Below, in pieces: positions 24,547 through 38,200 of a stretch of 64,000 nt of DNA. Source of the DNA: Diadema setosum (taxonomy: Eukaryota > Echinodermata > Echinoidea > Diadematoida > Diadematidae); NCBI RefSeq assembly GCF_964275005.1, contig NC_092695.1, forward strand, positions 10,865,697 through 10,929,696, written 5' to 3'. Every line of letters begins with the position of its first letter. Position 1 is the first letter of the stretch. The translations under genes were made by a program, and so were the position numbers. The notes below the pieces were generated by a model that saw only the letters and a list, made by a program, of their open reading frames with translations, had not been told where the DNA came from and searched no databases.

Positions 24547-25769
24547 GAACCGTGTATAAGCTGTGCCGACTGATACTCACAGTGACTTGTGTTAATTTCC
24601 CACGCTCATCATTCCTCAATCTCTGTCACGATGATTTCTGGCCCAAATCTTCATCATCTACTACAAACATAATCAATCACACACACACTGTCACACACAC
24701 ACACACGCATCCACACACACATGCACACACGCCTAACATGTACAATTTATTTCTTTATCGTAAATTTGACATTCATTTACATACAGCAGCACAGACTTGC
24801 AGAACTTATCACTCTTGGTCAAGACATTCTTTCTGTCTTTGAGGTTTATGAATATTTGCACAGAGTATGATCTTATCATCAAAGCATTACTCTTAGTGTA
24901 CACCGGACGAGATATTTGGATAGTATAAGATCAAAGTGTCTGAAATTGGATTTTGTGTTCCCTGCGTATTACATAGGCATATCTGTATAGTGATGTGTGT
25001 TTTCTACACGTATAAACCCAATATTTAGCGGGTATCAGAATGAAGACACTTGAGTGTTTAACATGATTTTGCTCCATCACAAGCATGAATCAAGGTTTTT
25101 CGAGTTTCTTGACTTGAACCGCATTTAGTACTGGACAATGATTTTGGAATCTGTTAGAAAAGACGAATGTTCTGTTTTTCAGCATGGCTTCAAAAGGACA
25201 GGCAAGGATCTGTCCTATGCAAAGGGAGAACGGCAATGATATGCCTGCTTCCCCCAAATGACATCATCATGATGACGCAATGATGATGATGCAAATCTAA
25301 TGCCGAGAGATTTGTTTTGATTGAAATAGCTGGTCTGTACTGTGCAGAGAAGTTTGTGTGATGTGCGCAATTTGCTTTGCGAATGAAGCTGATGGCGTGT
25401 TGGCTGGCCGCGCCTGAAGGTTTGTTTCACGGAGCGCTTGTACCTCTCCGGTTTGATCTCTGGGAGGATGCTGATGTCAGATGGGGAAGCGGTCTTTCAA
25501 AATACTATTGATTCTTTTTATGGCAAGCTGCGGTTATCGGTCTAACGTCCCAGACAGCAAAGAACAAACAAACAAACACACACACAGCCCGCACACACAC
25601 ACGCACACACACACACACACACACAATCACGCACACAATTACACGCAATCACACATATACATGCAAATCAACACAAACAATCCCAAACGCACTACCACGA
25701 CTCGACTGCTATATAGTCTGAGTGCCAAATTCAGATTTTGGGCCTAATCTTGTTCTACAGTCCGCCCAT
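24547..25769. other. Orphaned 5' flank of pseudogene B
   Basis: GATACTCACAGTGACTTGTG and the following 80 bases match the regions upstream of exon 1 in genes A, C and D. The stretch around 25370-25430 matches 42375-42430 upstream of gene C. It holds CA microsatellites at 24677-24730 and 25566-25640. The exon it should precede has been deleted. Confidence 0.75.
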
Positions 25770-26460
25770 TATTTTTTGATGAATTTATTTCGAAGGTGCT
25801 GAATCCAGAATAAGGATAATGCAACTATTGCCCCCCCCCCCACTCCAAGAGTTTTGAGATATCCAAAATGACCCCCAAAATTGAAATTTTGATATAAGTA
25901 TTTCCTTATATATTGGCGGAAAATTCCAAATGAATTCAAAGTTTTACCCTATTTCGAGGCTGCCGATCCGAATCTGGTTGAAGCAATTCTTGCATCCCTG
26001 AGGATTTTGAGATATCAAAGATGGCTGCCAAAATTTATATTCCATTATAGATATTCCCTTATAAATGGTGAAAATTGAAAAGAATTGATGTTCACACCAT
26101 TAGAGGGTGCTGAATCTGAATCGGCATGATGCAACTGTTGCCCCCTGAGGGTACTGAGATATCAAAAAATGTCCCTAAAATTATGAAAATGGTCACGACA
26201 TTAATATTTTCCTATACAAGGGTGAAAAATGGGAAAAAATATTGATAGTTTTACCCCATTTCGAGGATGCCGAATCCGAATCTGGTTGATGGAACTGTTG
26301 CATCCTTGAGGGTTTTGAGATACTCAAGATTTTTGGCGGCCGTTTTGGCTGGATGTTTTGTTTTTTCCTACTGGTATCATCTTTTACGCCCTCATATGCA
26401 TGTGGAGACGAACTTTGACTTGGTGTTGATTCGAATTAAATCATGTCGAAGACTATAGGA
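25770..26460. repeat. Alternating tandem array, 4 monomers
   Basis: Monomers of about 150 bp contain AATCCGAATCTGGTTGA, TTTTGAGATATC and GATGGCTGCCAAAATT. Two types alternate: one reads GCAATTCTTGCATCC, the other GCAACTATTGCCCCC. Order here is B, A, B, A (near 25818, 25978, 26118, 26288). The right flank is homologous to that of 42640-44250. Confidence 0.85.
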
Positions 26461-26539
26461 GACCACCCAGCATACTGTCATTATCTTTACTACCGATTGA
26501 CCGCTTTGACCACTTGTTGGCAGCTGACAATAAAAAAAA

Positions 26540-26665
26540 AATTAAAAAAAATATATATATTATACATATATATATATTCATGTATATGCATAAATATACA
26601 TATGAAAATATGTATATGATATATAAGTATATATATATATGTATATGGTATTATATATATACATA
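26540..26665. repeat. AT-rich microsatellite
   Basis: TATATA and CATATA tracts preceded by poly-A runs. Confidence 0.8.
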
Positions 26666-26674
26666 TAGCATATA

Positions 26675-26827
26675 AATAATGAATGCTTGTTAGTGCAATG
26701 GACAGAGTATTTCATGAGTTGAAAGATGAATGATCCATTCAACGAGACGCAGCTGAGTTGAACGGATCAATAATTTCATCTTTCACTGCATGACTGTCCA
26801 TTGCACGAATGAAAACATTCATTATTT
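26675..26827. mobile_element. 153 bp foldback element
   Basis: AATAATGAATGCTTGTTAGT at the left pairs with the right end ACATTCATTATT. TGCAATGGACAG pairs with CTGTCCATTGCA and GAAAGATGAA with the matching right-hand segment, giving a near full-length hairpin. Confidence 0.75.
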
Positions 26828-26944
26828 TGTTTTATAACACCTAAAAATACATCTTTGTCATGTGATGTTTGATGAATTTATAAAAAAAAAGAGAGAATGT
26901 GCGATCTGAGATCAAGAGAGTGCTGAGTTGATGACGTACTTATA

Positions 26945-26959
26945 ATAGTTGTAGTAGTA

Positions 26960-27007
<48 letters not shown>

Positions 27008-27018
27008 TATATATATAA
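26945..27018. repeat. (TAG)n(AAT)n(TA)n microsatellite
   Basis: Compound trinucleotide tract followed by TA repeats. Confidence 0.9.
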
Positions 27019-27344
27019 TACATATAATGCACTCTTTTGTTCATGGGCATAATGGTTTGTATGTGAGAATGTAGTTCTTTTATTCATGTCTCGTATATTT
27101 GAAAAAAAAAAACCCTCACAAACAGGAAAGATTCATCACACAGACAATTGTCGAGTTTGGATTGAATTTTCTTCTATTTATCTCAATTTTTATTTAAACA
27201 ACTTGTACAAAAGACGATAACATGCTGAGTTTTAACTGAATATCTATCATGTTTGAAAGTGGGACTTGAATAGACGGTTCCGGTTTGGATTTTTTTTTTT
27301 TAATGAACAAAGGATGATTTCAATACCAATTTTCATTTACATTA

Positions 27345-27692
27345 TATTTTACAGGGAGTATACCGAAATACCTAGATGCCTGTTTGACTTTATATACACC
27401 TACTAGAAATTTGAGGTCATCTAGTGATCCGCTTCGTCTCACATACTCTGTTACTCGCACCTTAGCCGGTGATAGGACATTTACTGTGTCTGCTTCAAAG
27501 CACTGGAACAATTTACCACTTACCGTTAGACAGTCTCCATCAGTCAGTGTTTTCAAAAAAGCCTTGAAAACACATCTTTTTAGTAACAACTAGTTTGTAG
27601 CTGTAACATTTATCCAATTACACATACTGTCGTACATGCTTTGAATTGATTGTAAGCGCTTTGGGCCTTGTGGGAAAAGCGCACTATAAATA

Positions 27693-27750
<58 letters not shown>

Positions 27751-27770
27751 TAATAATAATAATAATATAA
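27345..27770 (+). mobile_element. 5'-truncated LINE 3' end with (AAT)n tail
   Basis: On the plus strand an open stretch reads PKYLDACLTLYTPTRNLRSS and continues through GDRTFTVSASKHWNNLP to FKKALKTHLFSNN and a stop at 27591-27593. This is the typical last segment of CR1/L2-type LINE ORF2. It is followed by the AAGCGCTTTGGGCC ... AAAAGCGCACTATAAAT 3' terminus and AAT repeats from 27690. Only the 3' end was copied, as usual for target-primed insertion. Confidence 0.75.
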
Positions 27771-28265
27771 CTATCACAATGCACAAAATGGCGGATGGTG
27801 CACTACGAAATTGACGTCTTTGTGATTATTTCGGGTTTGGTGTGATAGATTCCGAAAATGGCTTCTAAATGATACCACATTTGGCTATCGATTCTAGAGA
27901 CAAATTTGAATTGTGCGGATGGAAGTAAGGGATTATTGGGAAAATGCCATCCATTTGTTAAAAACTCTAATCGAGAAAAGATCTGTTACTGGCCATACTA
28001 AATATCGATGACAAAATATCAATTGTTTATCCGATAAAAGGTATAACAATTTCATCATAAATGTATTAAGGAAGTCGACCAGTCGTCTTTTTTTCTCTTT
28101 TGACCTGAGAGTGGCAATCGTGAATCAGAAATTGAGTTGTGTCATTCAAACATTTCTGTCTTGAAATCTAAAACTGGTTGTGTCTCAGCAGTTTTCCTGT
28201 ACGTATTAAAGTAATGCCACAAAGTATGTTATCTCTGAAATTATCGTATTCCTATATACACAATA

Positions 28266-28271
28266 TTTATT
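28266..28271 (-). terminator. Candidate polyadenylation signal of gene C
   Basis: TTTATT on the plus strand gives AATAAA about 200 nt after the stop of gene C. The conserved 3' end block seen after genes B, D and E was not found here, so gene C has a different 3' end. Confidence 0.4.
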
Positions 28272-28469
28272 TCTCAAGATATTTGTAAAAAGGTACATTA
28301 TGACACGTTTGATCTCATCCGTATTAAAGATTCTCCACCCTCTCTGGTTATTAGCATTTACTTTTCATTTTCCTTTTGAGCCACTTTCTAACCCAGTCAC
28401 CGAGCCAGTAGGCTTGTCCAAGAATTTCTAGGTGGTCCATAAGGTCTCGTTGATTCTCAGTTGCCGGTT

Positions 28470-31400
28470 TCAATTACACGTGGTACCATCCTTGTAATCT
28501 TCGAAAACCCTTTGCCATTCCGCCATGTCGTCCTTCCAGTCATCATAACTTTCCCTCCATGCTTTCTCCTCCTGGTCAATGTTGCCTGATTATTACAATA
28601 AAATCGTTGATGGAGTTAGATCATCATTATGTAAAGTAAAAATTAGGAGAATCATATAAAAAAAAGTAAATATTATCAAAAAATGTTCAACGAATAAGAG
28701 GTTAAAACAGTGGCGAGCTCATCCACGATACTGCACTGAAAATGTTGTTAACATCTTAATAAAGTGTGGATTGCAAGCAGGTCGAAATCTGCTTTGAGGG
28801 GAATGCCGGACCAGTTCAAAGTTAGTATGGAATGATAATGTAAAATATTACAAGCATAACAAAGAAAATCAATTCATCAAAATGGAATTACAGGTAAGGA
28901 AGTGGGGAAATTTTTGTTATTCGAAGTTAATATTCGAAATATTCATTAACTTTTGGAAAACAGTTCTTAGACAATATATGACAAATGTCGTAGCCTCACA
29001 ATATCATGTTCGCGTGAGAAAATAACCCAAATTTAAGTAATCTTTTAGAAAAGTGAAAATCATAATGCTTTTCCTGGATGAATAATTTCAAAGTAATGAT
29101 CAGTCAGATAAATGATTTTCAAGAACTATATCGTAAAAATAAGCGGACCTTCACAATTTCATAACTTCCTTAATCCAGTTTGGATTAAATTTGTCACTGT
29201 TTCACTTAGAACGGATTACTTTTTTTGACATACCGTTCAACTGATGTGGAATTTCATTATCAGTGATCAGGAGGAGAAAGACGTAGAAAATAGGGAGTGA
29301 CATGGCGATTTTAGTTCAGTTTACTTCTTTTCCCATGATACAAAAGCCCGAAAGGAAATATAGCATTCAGACAGAGCAAAAATACATAACATTACGCAGT
29401 TAAGTGGATGTAAACGAAGACATGTTTGCAGGCATAAAAGGAATTTAATCACATGTCAATCAAATGTTCGTTTTACAGGTAGATAGAATACAAAATCACT
29501 TATTTTTATGACTTTTTATAAAAAAAATATTGTATATTCCCTTGCATTTCTATTATTAAAAAAATACAATTACAAATCAGAATTGGTGCAGGAACTTTCA
29601 GGAAGAGATAAGTTGTTTGATTGGATGACCGCCATTACAAAGTGCATTCATAACAGGTTAATCAACGTAAAAAAAAAAAAAAAAATCAACGAAATCATGG
29701 ACTCACTCGTAAAGCTCATGAGAGAAGGTATGTATTGATTCCAGAAGTGACATCCCCTCGCTCTAGCGGCTCTTCCCACTCCCAGCTCAATGGACAGCTC
29801 TTTGTGACTGAGCTCAGGGATGGTGTAGAGAGGCCAGAAATCTTCCCCGTCTCCTCGGGGAACGTCCTCACTGGGTCTGCTGGGATCTCTGCGTTCAGTT
29901 ATACGGCAAAGAACCATGATTTGTATTCATTTCAATATGAGTGCCATCATTCAATCAAAGAAATTCCAAATTGATCATTTATCATTAAGACCACTTAGGC
30001 TGCATATATTTGAAACCTTAAGTGCATATCACTAGACTTCATCTTCATGGGTATATGAAAATAACTCTGTGTGTCGTAAACGGTTCCATGACATTTGCTG
30101 CGACAATTGCTACATGAATTTTCATTAGGTCATAAAGCCAATCATAAATTCTACCCACAAACATAACCCTAAGCCTAATCATAATCATTATATGAGACCA
30201 AAGCTAAAACCCTAAGCACTTGGAGAGAAAAAAAAAACCAGAGCAATTCTCGCAGGAGCAAATGTTGTGTCACCGTTGTGAATCCGCATGGATTATTATA
30301 CAACCATGCGTAGCTAATTCGACCACAGAACAAAGTAGGGCGCCATGTGTTTATGTATCTTCTTCTTCATTTCTTTTGTAGAATCCTTGTGGTTCTTGTG
30401 ACATGAGGGTTCACTACTTTTTGTCCAGTATAACGTCCCGAAGATCCTTCACCCTAAGTCATGTGTCCTCCTTTATGCTCGGCTGCATGGTCTCCCTCTT
30501 CCTCTCTGCTAATGAGATGGTGTCCGTAGCAATAATTGGGGGACAAGTTTATCTTTTCTCACGAAAGCAGTGGTCATCCAGTTTCAGCCTTCGCAGTCTT
30601 ATCTTATCAAAGAATTTTGTTAGATTACTACAGTTTTGTATTGCTAATTGTGTGATGATCTGCATCTACCTTACATTGGGGGCTAATCTGAGTAGTTTGG
30701 TGCAAAACTTTCCAATTTCTTGGCTTCTTTTTGGTGACTGTCCAAGTATCGCACCTGTAGAGGAGTATTGATTCCACAGTAATACTTGTTTGGAAGAGAT
30801 TCATTTTCCTCTCCTTACTCATTCTGGACTTCCACACCTTATTCATCTTGTCTCGAGCTCTCCGTACTTGTGCATTTTTTTTTTTTGGCAGAGGTATCTT
30901 TTCCAGTGCTGTCTAGGTGGCTACCAAGTTCTCTGAAGTAGCTCACCTTCATTTCAGCGGGGTCATCCCACGAGACCGATACCCATGAGTCATACATCCC
31001 ATGAGTCATACAGCCCACGAATTTGACACTATAGGCAGCTAGCCCATAAGTTCGACACTAGGTAAAAACAGCCCACGACTTCGACAGATACAAAAAGGGG
31101 GTTTACTATGTCGGTCTCGTGGGCCTTGTTTGCTTAGTGTCGAACTCGTGGGCTGTATGACTCGTGGGTGTGTCGGTCTCGTGACGTGCACCCATTTTAG
31201 CTTGAAGCATACAGGTGATTTTCCTGTATATGGTTAAAAGACATGTATTTTGTCACAATTATTAGCATTGGCATGTAGGTCCACTTCAGCTGCTTCTTTC
31301 TCAATTTTTGGAAGAAAAGATAGTACTTGCTGAATTTCATTGGAGACCAGTTGAAGGCAATATCATCAGCGAAGTCAAAGTCAGTGACGATTGTTTGACG

Positions 31401-34400
31401 AAGGGTCTTCCGCTCCTTCGTTTTCCCAAAGTGAGTCCAACTTCATCTTCCAAACATTATCAACTGTTGCTGCCCTGAGAACGTAATTTAAGACAATCAG
31501 AAACAGTTGGGGTGCCAGTGTGTGGCCTTTTGCACTCCATCATTTACAGTGAAGAAATTAGATGATCCCTGCAGGAGTCTTTACTTTATCTTGAGTGGTT
31601 TTGTACATCAGCTCTATTGCTTTATTTGCTGAGATTCCATGGGCTCTCGGTGTTTCCAACATCTTGCTGCTGTTGACAGCCAAAAACTTTGTTGAAGTCA
31701 ATATATGTTACAACAGCTAAACCTCTTTTTGCTTTTATACACCCTGTATTAGACTCCGAACTGCCAGAGTGCGGCTGACAGTGCTCCTTCTGGCTCCGAA
31801 GCCATTTTGGCTGATCCTGAGATGATCACGTAGCTTCGAGCGTATTCTGTTCAAATGATCTTGTTGAAGAGTTTACCCATCAAAGATACTTGGCTGATTC
31901 CTCTGTACACTCCTCTGTGATCTCTTGGCAACATATGTGGCCCGTTGCATAAAACTTACCGTTGAATTTCAATGGTAACTACCGTCAAAATTAGGCGTCA
32001 CAGCCAATCAGCATCAAGGATTATAAAATTTACCGCTAATTTGAAGACTTACCGCTAGAAAGGAGCGGTAAGTCCAGCGGTAAGGGTTTTATGCAACAGG
32101 GCCCTGGTTGTATCCCATCTCCTCAACTTGAGACAAGTTCACTGAGCCAAAATGAATCATCACTGATATCCAAATCTTCAAGGACTTGAACAAAGTCTCC
32201 ATGATCACTATGTGTACTGGTATTCGCATCCTTAGCTCCACCCAGTATATTGTTGAAATGAACGTATCCCCGCTTCTTTCTCTCTTCCCTTTGATGTGAC
32301 CCTTTTTGGTGGTTTCTCTCCATGTCAAGTCTGATTTCCGTCAGGTCATTGATAAATCTTCTTTCTTAATGTGTGCAGTTAGCATATAACGAGTAATATA
32401 ATGAACACGAATATTTAGTTTTGACAATTATTACGCCATAGGGTGTCTCGGGATGATTATATATACATATGAATTATACATGTATACATACACGTACATA
32501 ATATACATGTTGATATGATATATGAAAGACAGGTTGACCAGGGCCCCGTTTCATAAAACTTGTTATCAGTGACAACTGAAGTTACAGAGACGTCGCCGCA
32601 ACGTCATCGGATAGCGACGTTTCCGCGACATCTTGTCAGGAGCGGAGACGTCTACGAGCCAATTTCAATATCAATAAAAACACAAAAATAAAAACAAACA
32701 AACACAAAACAAAACTAATTCGATTCTTTCGTGACTCCGTGGAGATCAGGCTAGTTCCTAAGAGACGTCCCGGAGACGTCTCCGTCACCTTAACAAGTGA
32801 GATTCGAGTTAAATCATAGTAGTAGGTTGGCACCTAGTCTCAAGCCAATGAGATACCCACTTTATAGCCTATTTCTCCCTACCTGTTGAGAGAAGAACAT
32901 GACACAAGTCATAATCTTTCCCAATTCTGTGTGTGAGTAATTGTTTTACTCATGTACATGCGAAGACAAACAAAATGCAAATTTTATCGGAATTATAAAT
33001 TGTAAAAATATCAACTTGAGGACATATGAACGAGAGCTCACCCTGACTTTGCAAAGTTTGTCCAGAATTCCATGAACTTAACGGAGAAGGCGTTTTCTTC
33101 CGCAGTCATATTGTGTCCCTTGATGTTGTACAGCTCATCAATAAAAGGCATCCCAAAAACGAAAATCAGGTCTTCTGCGTGGCCCGCGCCGAGCCATGGA
33201 GTAGAGGGGTAGACATCTCCAACCTGAAAAATGCTCCTTACAATAAACAGAACACATTTCAGTGGATTTAAGGTGTGACTTGCAGTGACTGCAATCGATA
33301 AAAGGTCAGAAATGGCAGATGATCGTCACTAATTTACATACTAATCATGTTGACATTTTGAAGAAAAGTAAGGTGTAGACACTATGTTATCATTGGAAAG
33401 CTTTCTGCAAAATACGTGAATATTTCAATTATTATTACCATTATACACACAACCAAATGATGTGGTATGTTGTTGTTGTTTTAAAGAAAGAAGAGAAAGA
33501 GAGAAAAAATGGGGACCGATGTAACAAATAGTTTGCCCCAGACAATACTTATATAAAACAAACATAGTAAATCTTAGAGATATTAAACAAAAATATTATA
33601 TACACAATGGTGTCTCCACAAGGGAGCTCATATCGTCTCAAAGAGGGAGCTCATAATGGGCGTCTCCGCAAAGGAGCTCATACAGTCTCCACGAGGGAGC
33701 TCATATGAGAAAATACAACTATTAAATATCAATTATTATTAAAGTAATTATTATCCCAAACCAAATGTGGTATAACTTTGAATAGATTTTAAGCAAAACA
33801 GTATATGACAGATATGTTTTAAACATATTCTCTGTGAAGATCACTATGAAAATGATAGCGATCTGCTGAGTCATGCATGAGTGAACTCGTATTACAGAAA
33901 AAAAAAGGTAATTTTTCAAAAATAACAACAGTCTTCCTAAGGGTCTGTGAAACATTCTGTTTCTGGTGATTTTTATAAGTGCCGTTCTTTTGTCATCCAT
34001 TGTTTGACCTCATATGCCATATTCACAGTACTCTTTTGCATTGTATAGTGTGATCAGTCACCTGCAATAACTCCCTCTCCCTCTTATGTTTACAATACAC
34101 TAACAATATCGGTTATTAATTTTTGCAATAAACTGAATTGGTGTTGCAGTTACGGAAGGATTGAACGCGATCAGTGCTCCTTTAAATTGTGCCCGCTTTA
34201 AACAATATAAACACACGGAAGTTCCAAGAGGTGTGAGAGGGTTACAGGATTGGTGATGAAATAGCAACAGCACTTGAATATGCACTAAAAATAGAATGTT
34301 TCACCAGGGCGGTGTGCCCTTTCCACCTCCCTGGTTTCACAGACCCAAACCCCCATCCCGCCGAAAAAACAAAAACAAAAACAAAAACAAAAAACCCCAT

Positions 34401-35233
34401 TGTTACTCGTGCCTGATTTCATGTCACTTTCACCTGTCATAGTCACACAGGACCTTTCACACAGAAGTTGGTAAATAGATGTAGAAATACCCCTCTTTGG
34501 GTATTATCTTCCTCGAATTCCATTCATTCAAAAGTTACGTCATATTATTAAGAAGTTGTTTTTTTTTTTTTTGCTGTGTGTATTATTTATTTTATAGCTC
34601 ATATTATTCCCCTCCTATACTATCAAAATGTAAAAGGAGGGTACAAGTAGGGTACAATGTAAAAGGATGGTACAATGTAAAAGGAGGGTATAATGCAAAC
34701 ACACACATACACACACACACACACACATGAGTCTACACGTTTTGAAGTGTGAACTAGACAGCGTACTTTGTTGGCTCGTGGGTCATGAAATATTTGTATA
34801 CCGTCCCCCCGGCGTTTGCGTGCTCCCTGATTACATAATCGGTCGGGGCAGCGAAATCGATGTCGGTTCCAAGATCAACGAGGGATGGAAAGTAGTCCGC
34901 GTCCGGGTCATCTGCAACGGTCCAGTCAATGTACTCCTGATTGATGGAATCCCCGAGAATATCATCGTTGAACCCGTAACTCTTGAAATAGTTCAAGAAG
35001 GAGTCGTAGGTTGTGCGATTGACCACAGGCGGGGTGGGGCTGCCGACATAGTCTTGTAGAAAGAGGAACGGAACCAAAGTCCCCTCGTCCTTGTTGAACC
35101 CCGCGAGTAGCGGTACCTTCGTAAAGTCTCCTACCTCGTAAAGGTTCGTTGGGGTGTCTTCCAGAAATGTACCGTCAAGAGTAACTGGGTAACCCCCGTC
35201 GAAATTATACAACTATTAATATGTTGAGAGGAA

Positions 35234-35276
<43 letters not shown>

Positions 35277-38200
35277 ATACAATAATGTAATTGTGACACA
35301 TTGGAATATGCTATTAGGGAACACATATTTCTAATTCCATATTTTAAGGCAACATCGTCATAATTGGACAGAATAATCATGCCCAATTAGGACTGACGGC
35401 ATGCTTGCAATGTTAGCACACAACATTGTTTCTACTTTTTCTTTAATTTCTTTCCCGTTCATCCAGTTATCTTTAATACAAAAAACATTTTTTTTTTATT
35501 CATACAGTACCAAAATACATACAGTTTACGTTTTAGCTCATGAGAGAGATATCCGTGTTTTCCAATGCCTAAAAATGTAGATATCTCGCAAGTGATTGAC
35601 AAATTGCCTTACATTGACGTAAATAATCGTCTTACGATATGAAATTCTTCCGTCGAGATGTTTTCATTGCAACTGATTGACAAATTGCCCTACATCGACG
35701 TAAATAAGCATTGAATTGATCAGTGTTTTAGTAGTAGCCATGATAAAAATATCATGGGCGTACATATAAAATGTATGAACGTCAATGTAAAGCATTTTGC
35801 TCAGTCAGTCACAATAAATATATCTCGACGGAAGAATTTCATGAATTTGAATTGATATATCATTCCTTTTGTTCTTAAGGGAAATGATCGATGGTAATAC
35901 CTTGTGGCAACTCGACACATCTATTTGTAGTTTGAAAATGCGTATGATTCCCTGGAATAGTATTTAACGTTACGTTGAAAGATATGACACTAATAATCAA
36001 ATATTATTTTCAATTCTTAATTCAGTACATTGATTATTGTCTTATATTCATGCACGCATTGGACAAATGAAATAGTGGTAGGAATATCATCAGCGAATAA
36101 AATGAACGACAGAAGAATTAATAATGTCTTAATGATGTATAGGACAATATGCCCGGTATTCTTCATAACTAATCCATGGGGGAAAACATTGGTAGGCTTT
36201 ACATTAAGATCCAAGAGTAAAACAGTTCATCTTTTTTGGAAAAAAGGTTTATGATATCAAATCGTAGTTTAGCTGGGAAAATCTGCAAATTTTTCTTTTC
36301 TTTTCCTGAAGCCAAATTTTGTCTAATGACAGAAAAAAAAACCCCGATTTTAGAATTCCTCTTTTCCCTCCAAAATATTCTAATAGTGCATGTAGTTAAA
36401 GAGAACTGGGACTCTAATATGCAGCTTGGGTAGGATCAATCGTTTCATAAAACTGGAATTTCCTATGCTAATTTTGACAAACTGAGATATTACCCAGTAC
36501 AGAATGGTAATATTAAAGATACGTTCTAGTGATGAAACTATATGACATCTTACTCGTTTTAAAAATTTAGTACGTTTGCCAGCATATATTATCCGGTATA
36601 GCTACCTTCTTTTCTTTTCTTTTTTTGTTCTAACGCTTTGGGTATTTTAAGTATTTTACGCTGGTCTGTTGCCATCTTATTTTACTTACGGTGAGAATGT
36701 GATTACTGCAGTAAAAGTGTGATTTTTAACAATTCGTAAGGGTTTGTTTGTTTGTTTGTTTTTTTTTTTGGATCAATTATCATCTGTTCCACAGTAGCAT
36801 TTCTTGTTGGTTTTTTTTTAACCATACTTTACCTCATTGGCCTTTGTCCTGAGTTCGTCAGCTTCTTGGAGTTTGAGGCAGGCAACCAAAACTTCGGAGG
36901 TGGACGTTTCGCATCCGAATGCGACCCCCAAATCTCGGGACAGCCTCCTTTCCCTCTCTGGATCGTGCTTAAAGGCCCAAGGACTGAAGGCACTGCCGCT
37001 CTGTTTCAGTGATAAAAATACAAATAAACAAATTAGAATAAAACAAAATAGATTTGTTTAGTCAAAGGGATTTCATCTGACTTCGTTTCTAATTAACATT
37101 TTTCAAGTGGAACAGGAACAGTAACTTTGATTGTGCTGATACAAAACGCTGTTTGCATTTTACATAGGCTGTAGTACTGGACATCGTCATCATTGAAAAT
37201 CTTTCATTGGACATTTACTTGCGCATGAACACACATACGCTCACATTTGCATGTGCACACACGCAATTGCATACAAACAAACACAAACACACACACATAG
37301 TTATATATAGTATATATTGCTTGTTTGAGGAAAAAAAATAATCGACGCATTTCGCCTTATTGCCTGGTACTCCTATCAATCACTGATAGTCAATGGGTCT
37401 TAATGGACATGTTGCTACTTTGTGCCATAGAAATTACTGTTCGGACTGCAGAACTCGCCTGTAAGATCGCTTTATTAAAGAAGCCGCGGCTGAGTTTGGA
37501 AAGGAGGTGGAAACTGACGCTCGCCGACCCGGCACTTTCCCCGAAAATCGTGATGTCATCTTTGTCACCGTCAAAGGCTGAAAAAAAATCAGATTTAAGT
37601 TGATTTTTTACGAATGATATAGTGAGGCTTTGGTTGGTGCTCATGCTCACGTTTTAGAGTGATGATTCGTAGCATTGATTTAAAGTCGAAAGCTAATAAT
37701 TTTCAAGTTTATTTTGCAGCATGGAGTAAAATCAGAGGAACTCTGGAGATGACATTACGTTCATTTTTCTTTTACGAAAATAACATCAGCCAGATACTGT
37801 TTTTTTTAAATATTTATTTATTTCTTTACCGAGTCCGCGCTACTAAGGTAAAAATTCATACAGGTCTGTAGATACAAGACACAAATGATACATGAGGCTG
37901 TACTAATAATTAAAAAGTTTACAAACATCTACAATCCCATGTAATACACAATCAAATAATATGATAAATTACAAGGGGGGGGGGGGCAGGGGGGCTCGCC
38001 CCCCCCCCCCCCTCATTTTTTTGGCACCATACAAAGGAATACATAAGGTGTCACCACTTTCGCCCCCCCCCCCACTTTTTTTTTAAACCCGGAAGTGCGT
38101 GACACTAGATAGAAATAGATAGAGACGTTGAACTTGAAGTGTGAGCGCGGTAAGTTTTTTTTTTTTTTCCCGCTGAAGACTTGTTTTTTGCTTGTTTTTG

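Larger units (their letters stand above)
30600..32330 (-). mobile_element. Degenerate LINE reverse transcriptase, RTE-like, in intron 8 of gene C
   Basis: Read right to left on the minus strand in shifting frames: [46 protein letters not shown] (near 31690), [28 protein letters not shown] (catalytic box, near 31370), then [20 protein letters not shown] and DTWTVTKK. Many stops and shifts; clearly dead. Two later foldback elements lie inside it (30967-31186 and 31939-32104). Confidence 0.7.

Noticed and set aside
30403..30771. 122-codon plus-strand frame
   Set aside because: It is the antisense of the degenerate LINE C-terminal region read on the minus strand.
33600..33712. Possible CRISPR array
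   Set aside because: Only four imperfect units with similar sequence throughout and no unique spacers, inside an intron of a eukaryotic gene.
34741..34766. Exon 7 of gene C ending at KYA with donor GTCTAG
   Set aside because: The GTACGC donor four bases after ACA, joined to an exon 8 start at GAGC, keeps frame in genes B, C and D and uses better consensus sites.
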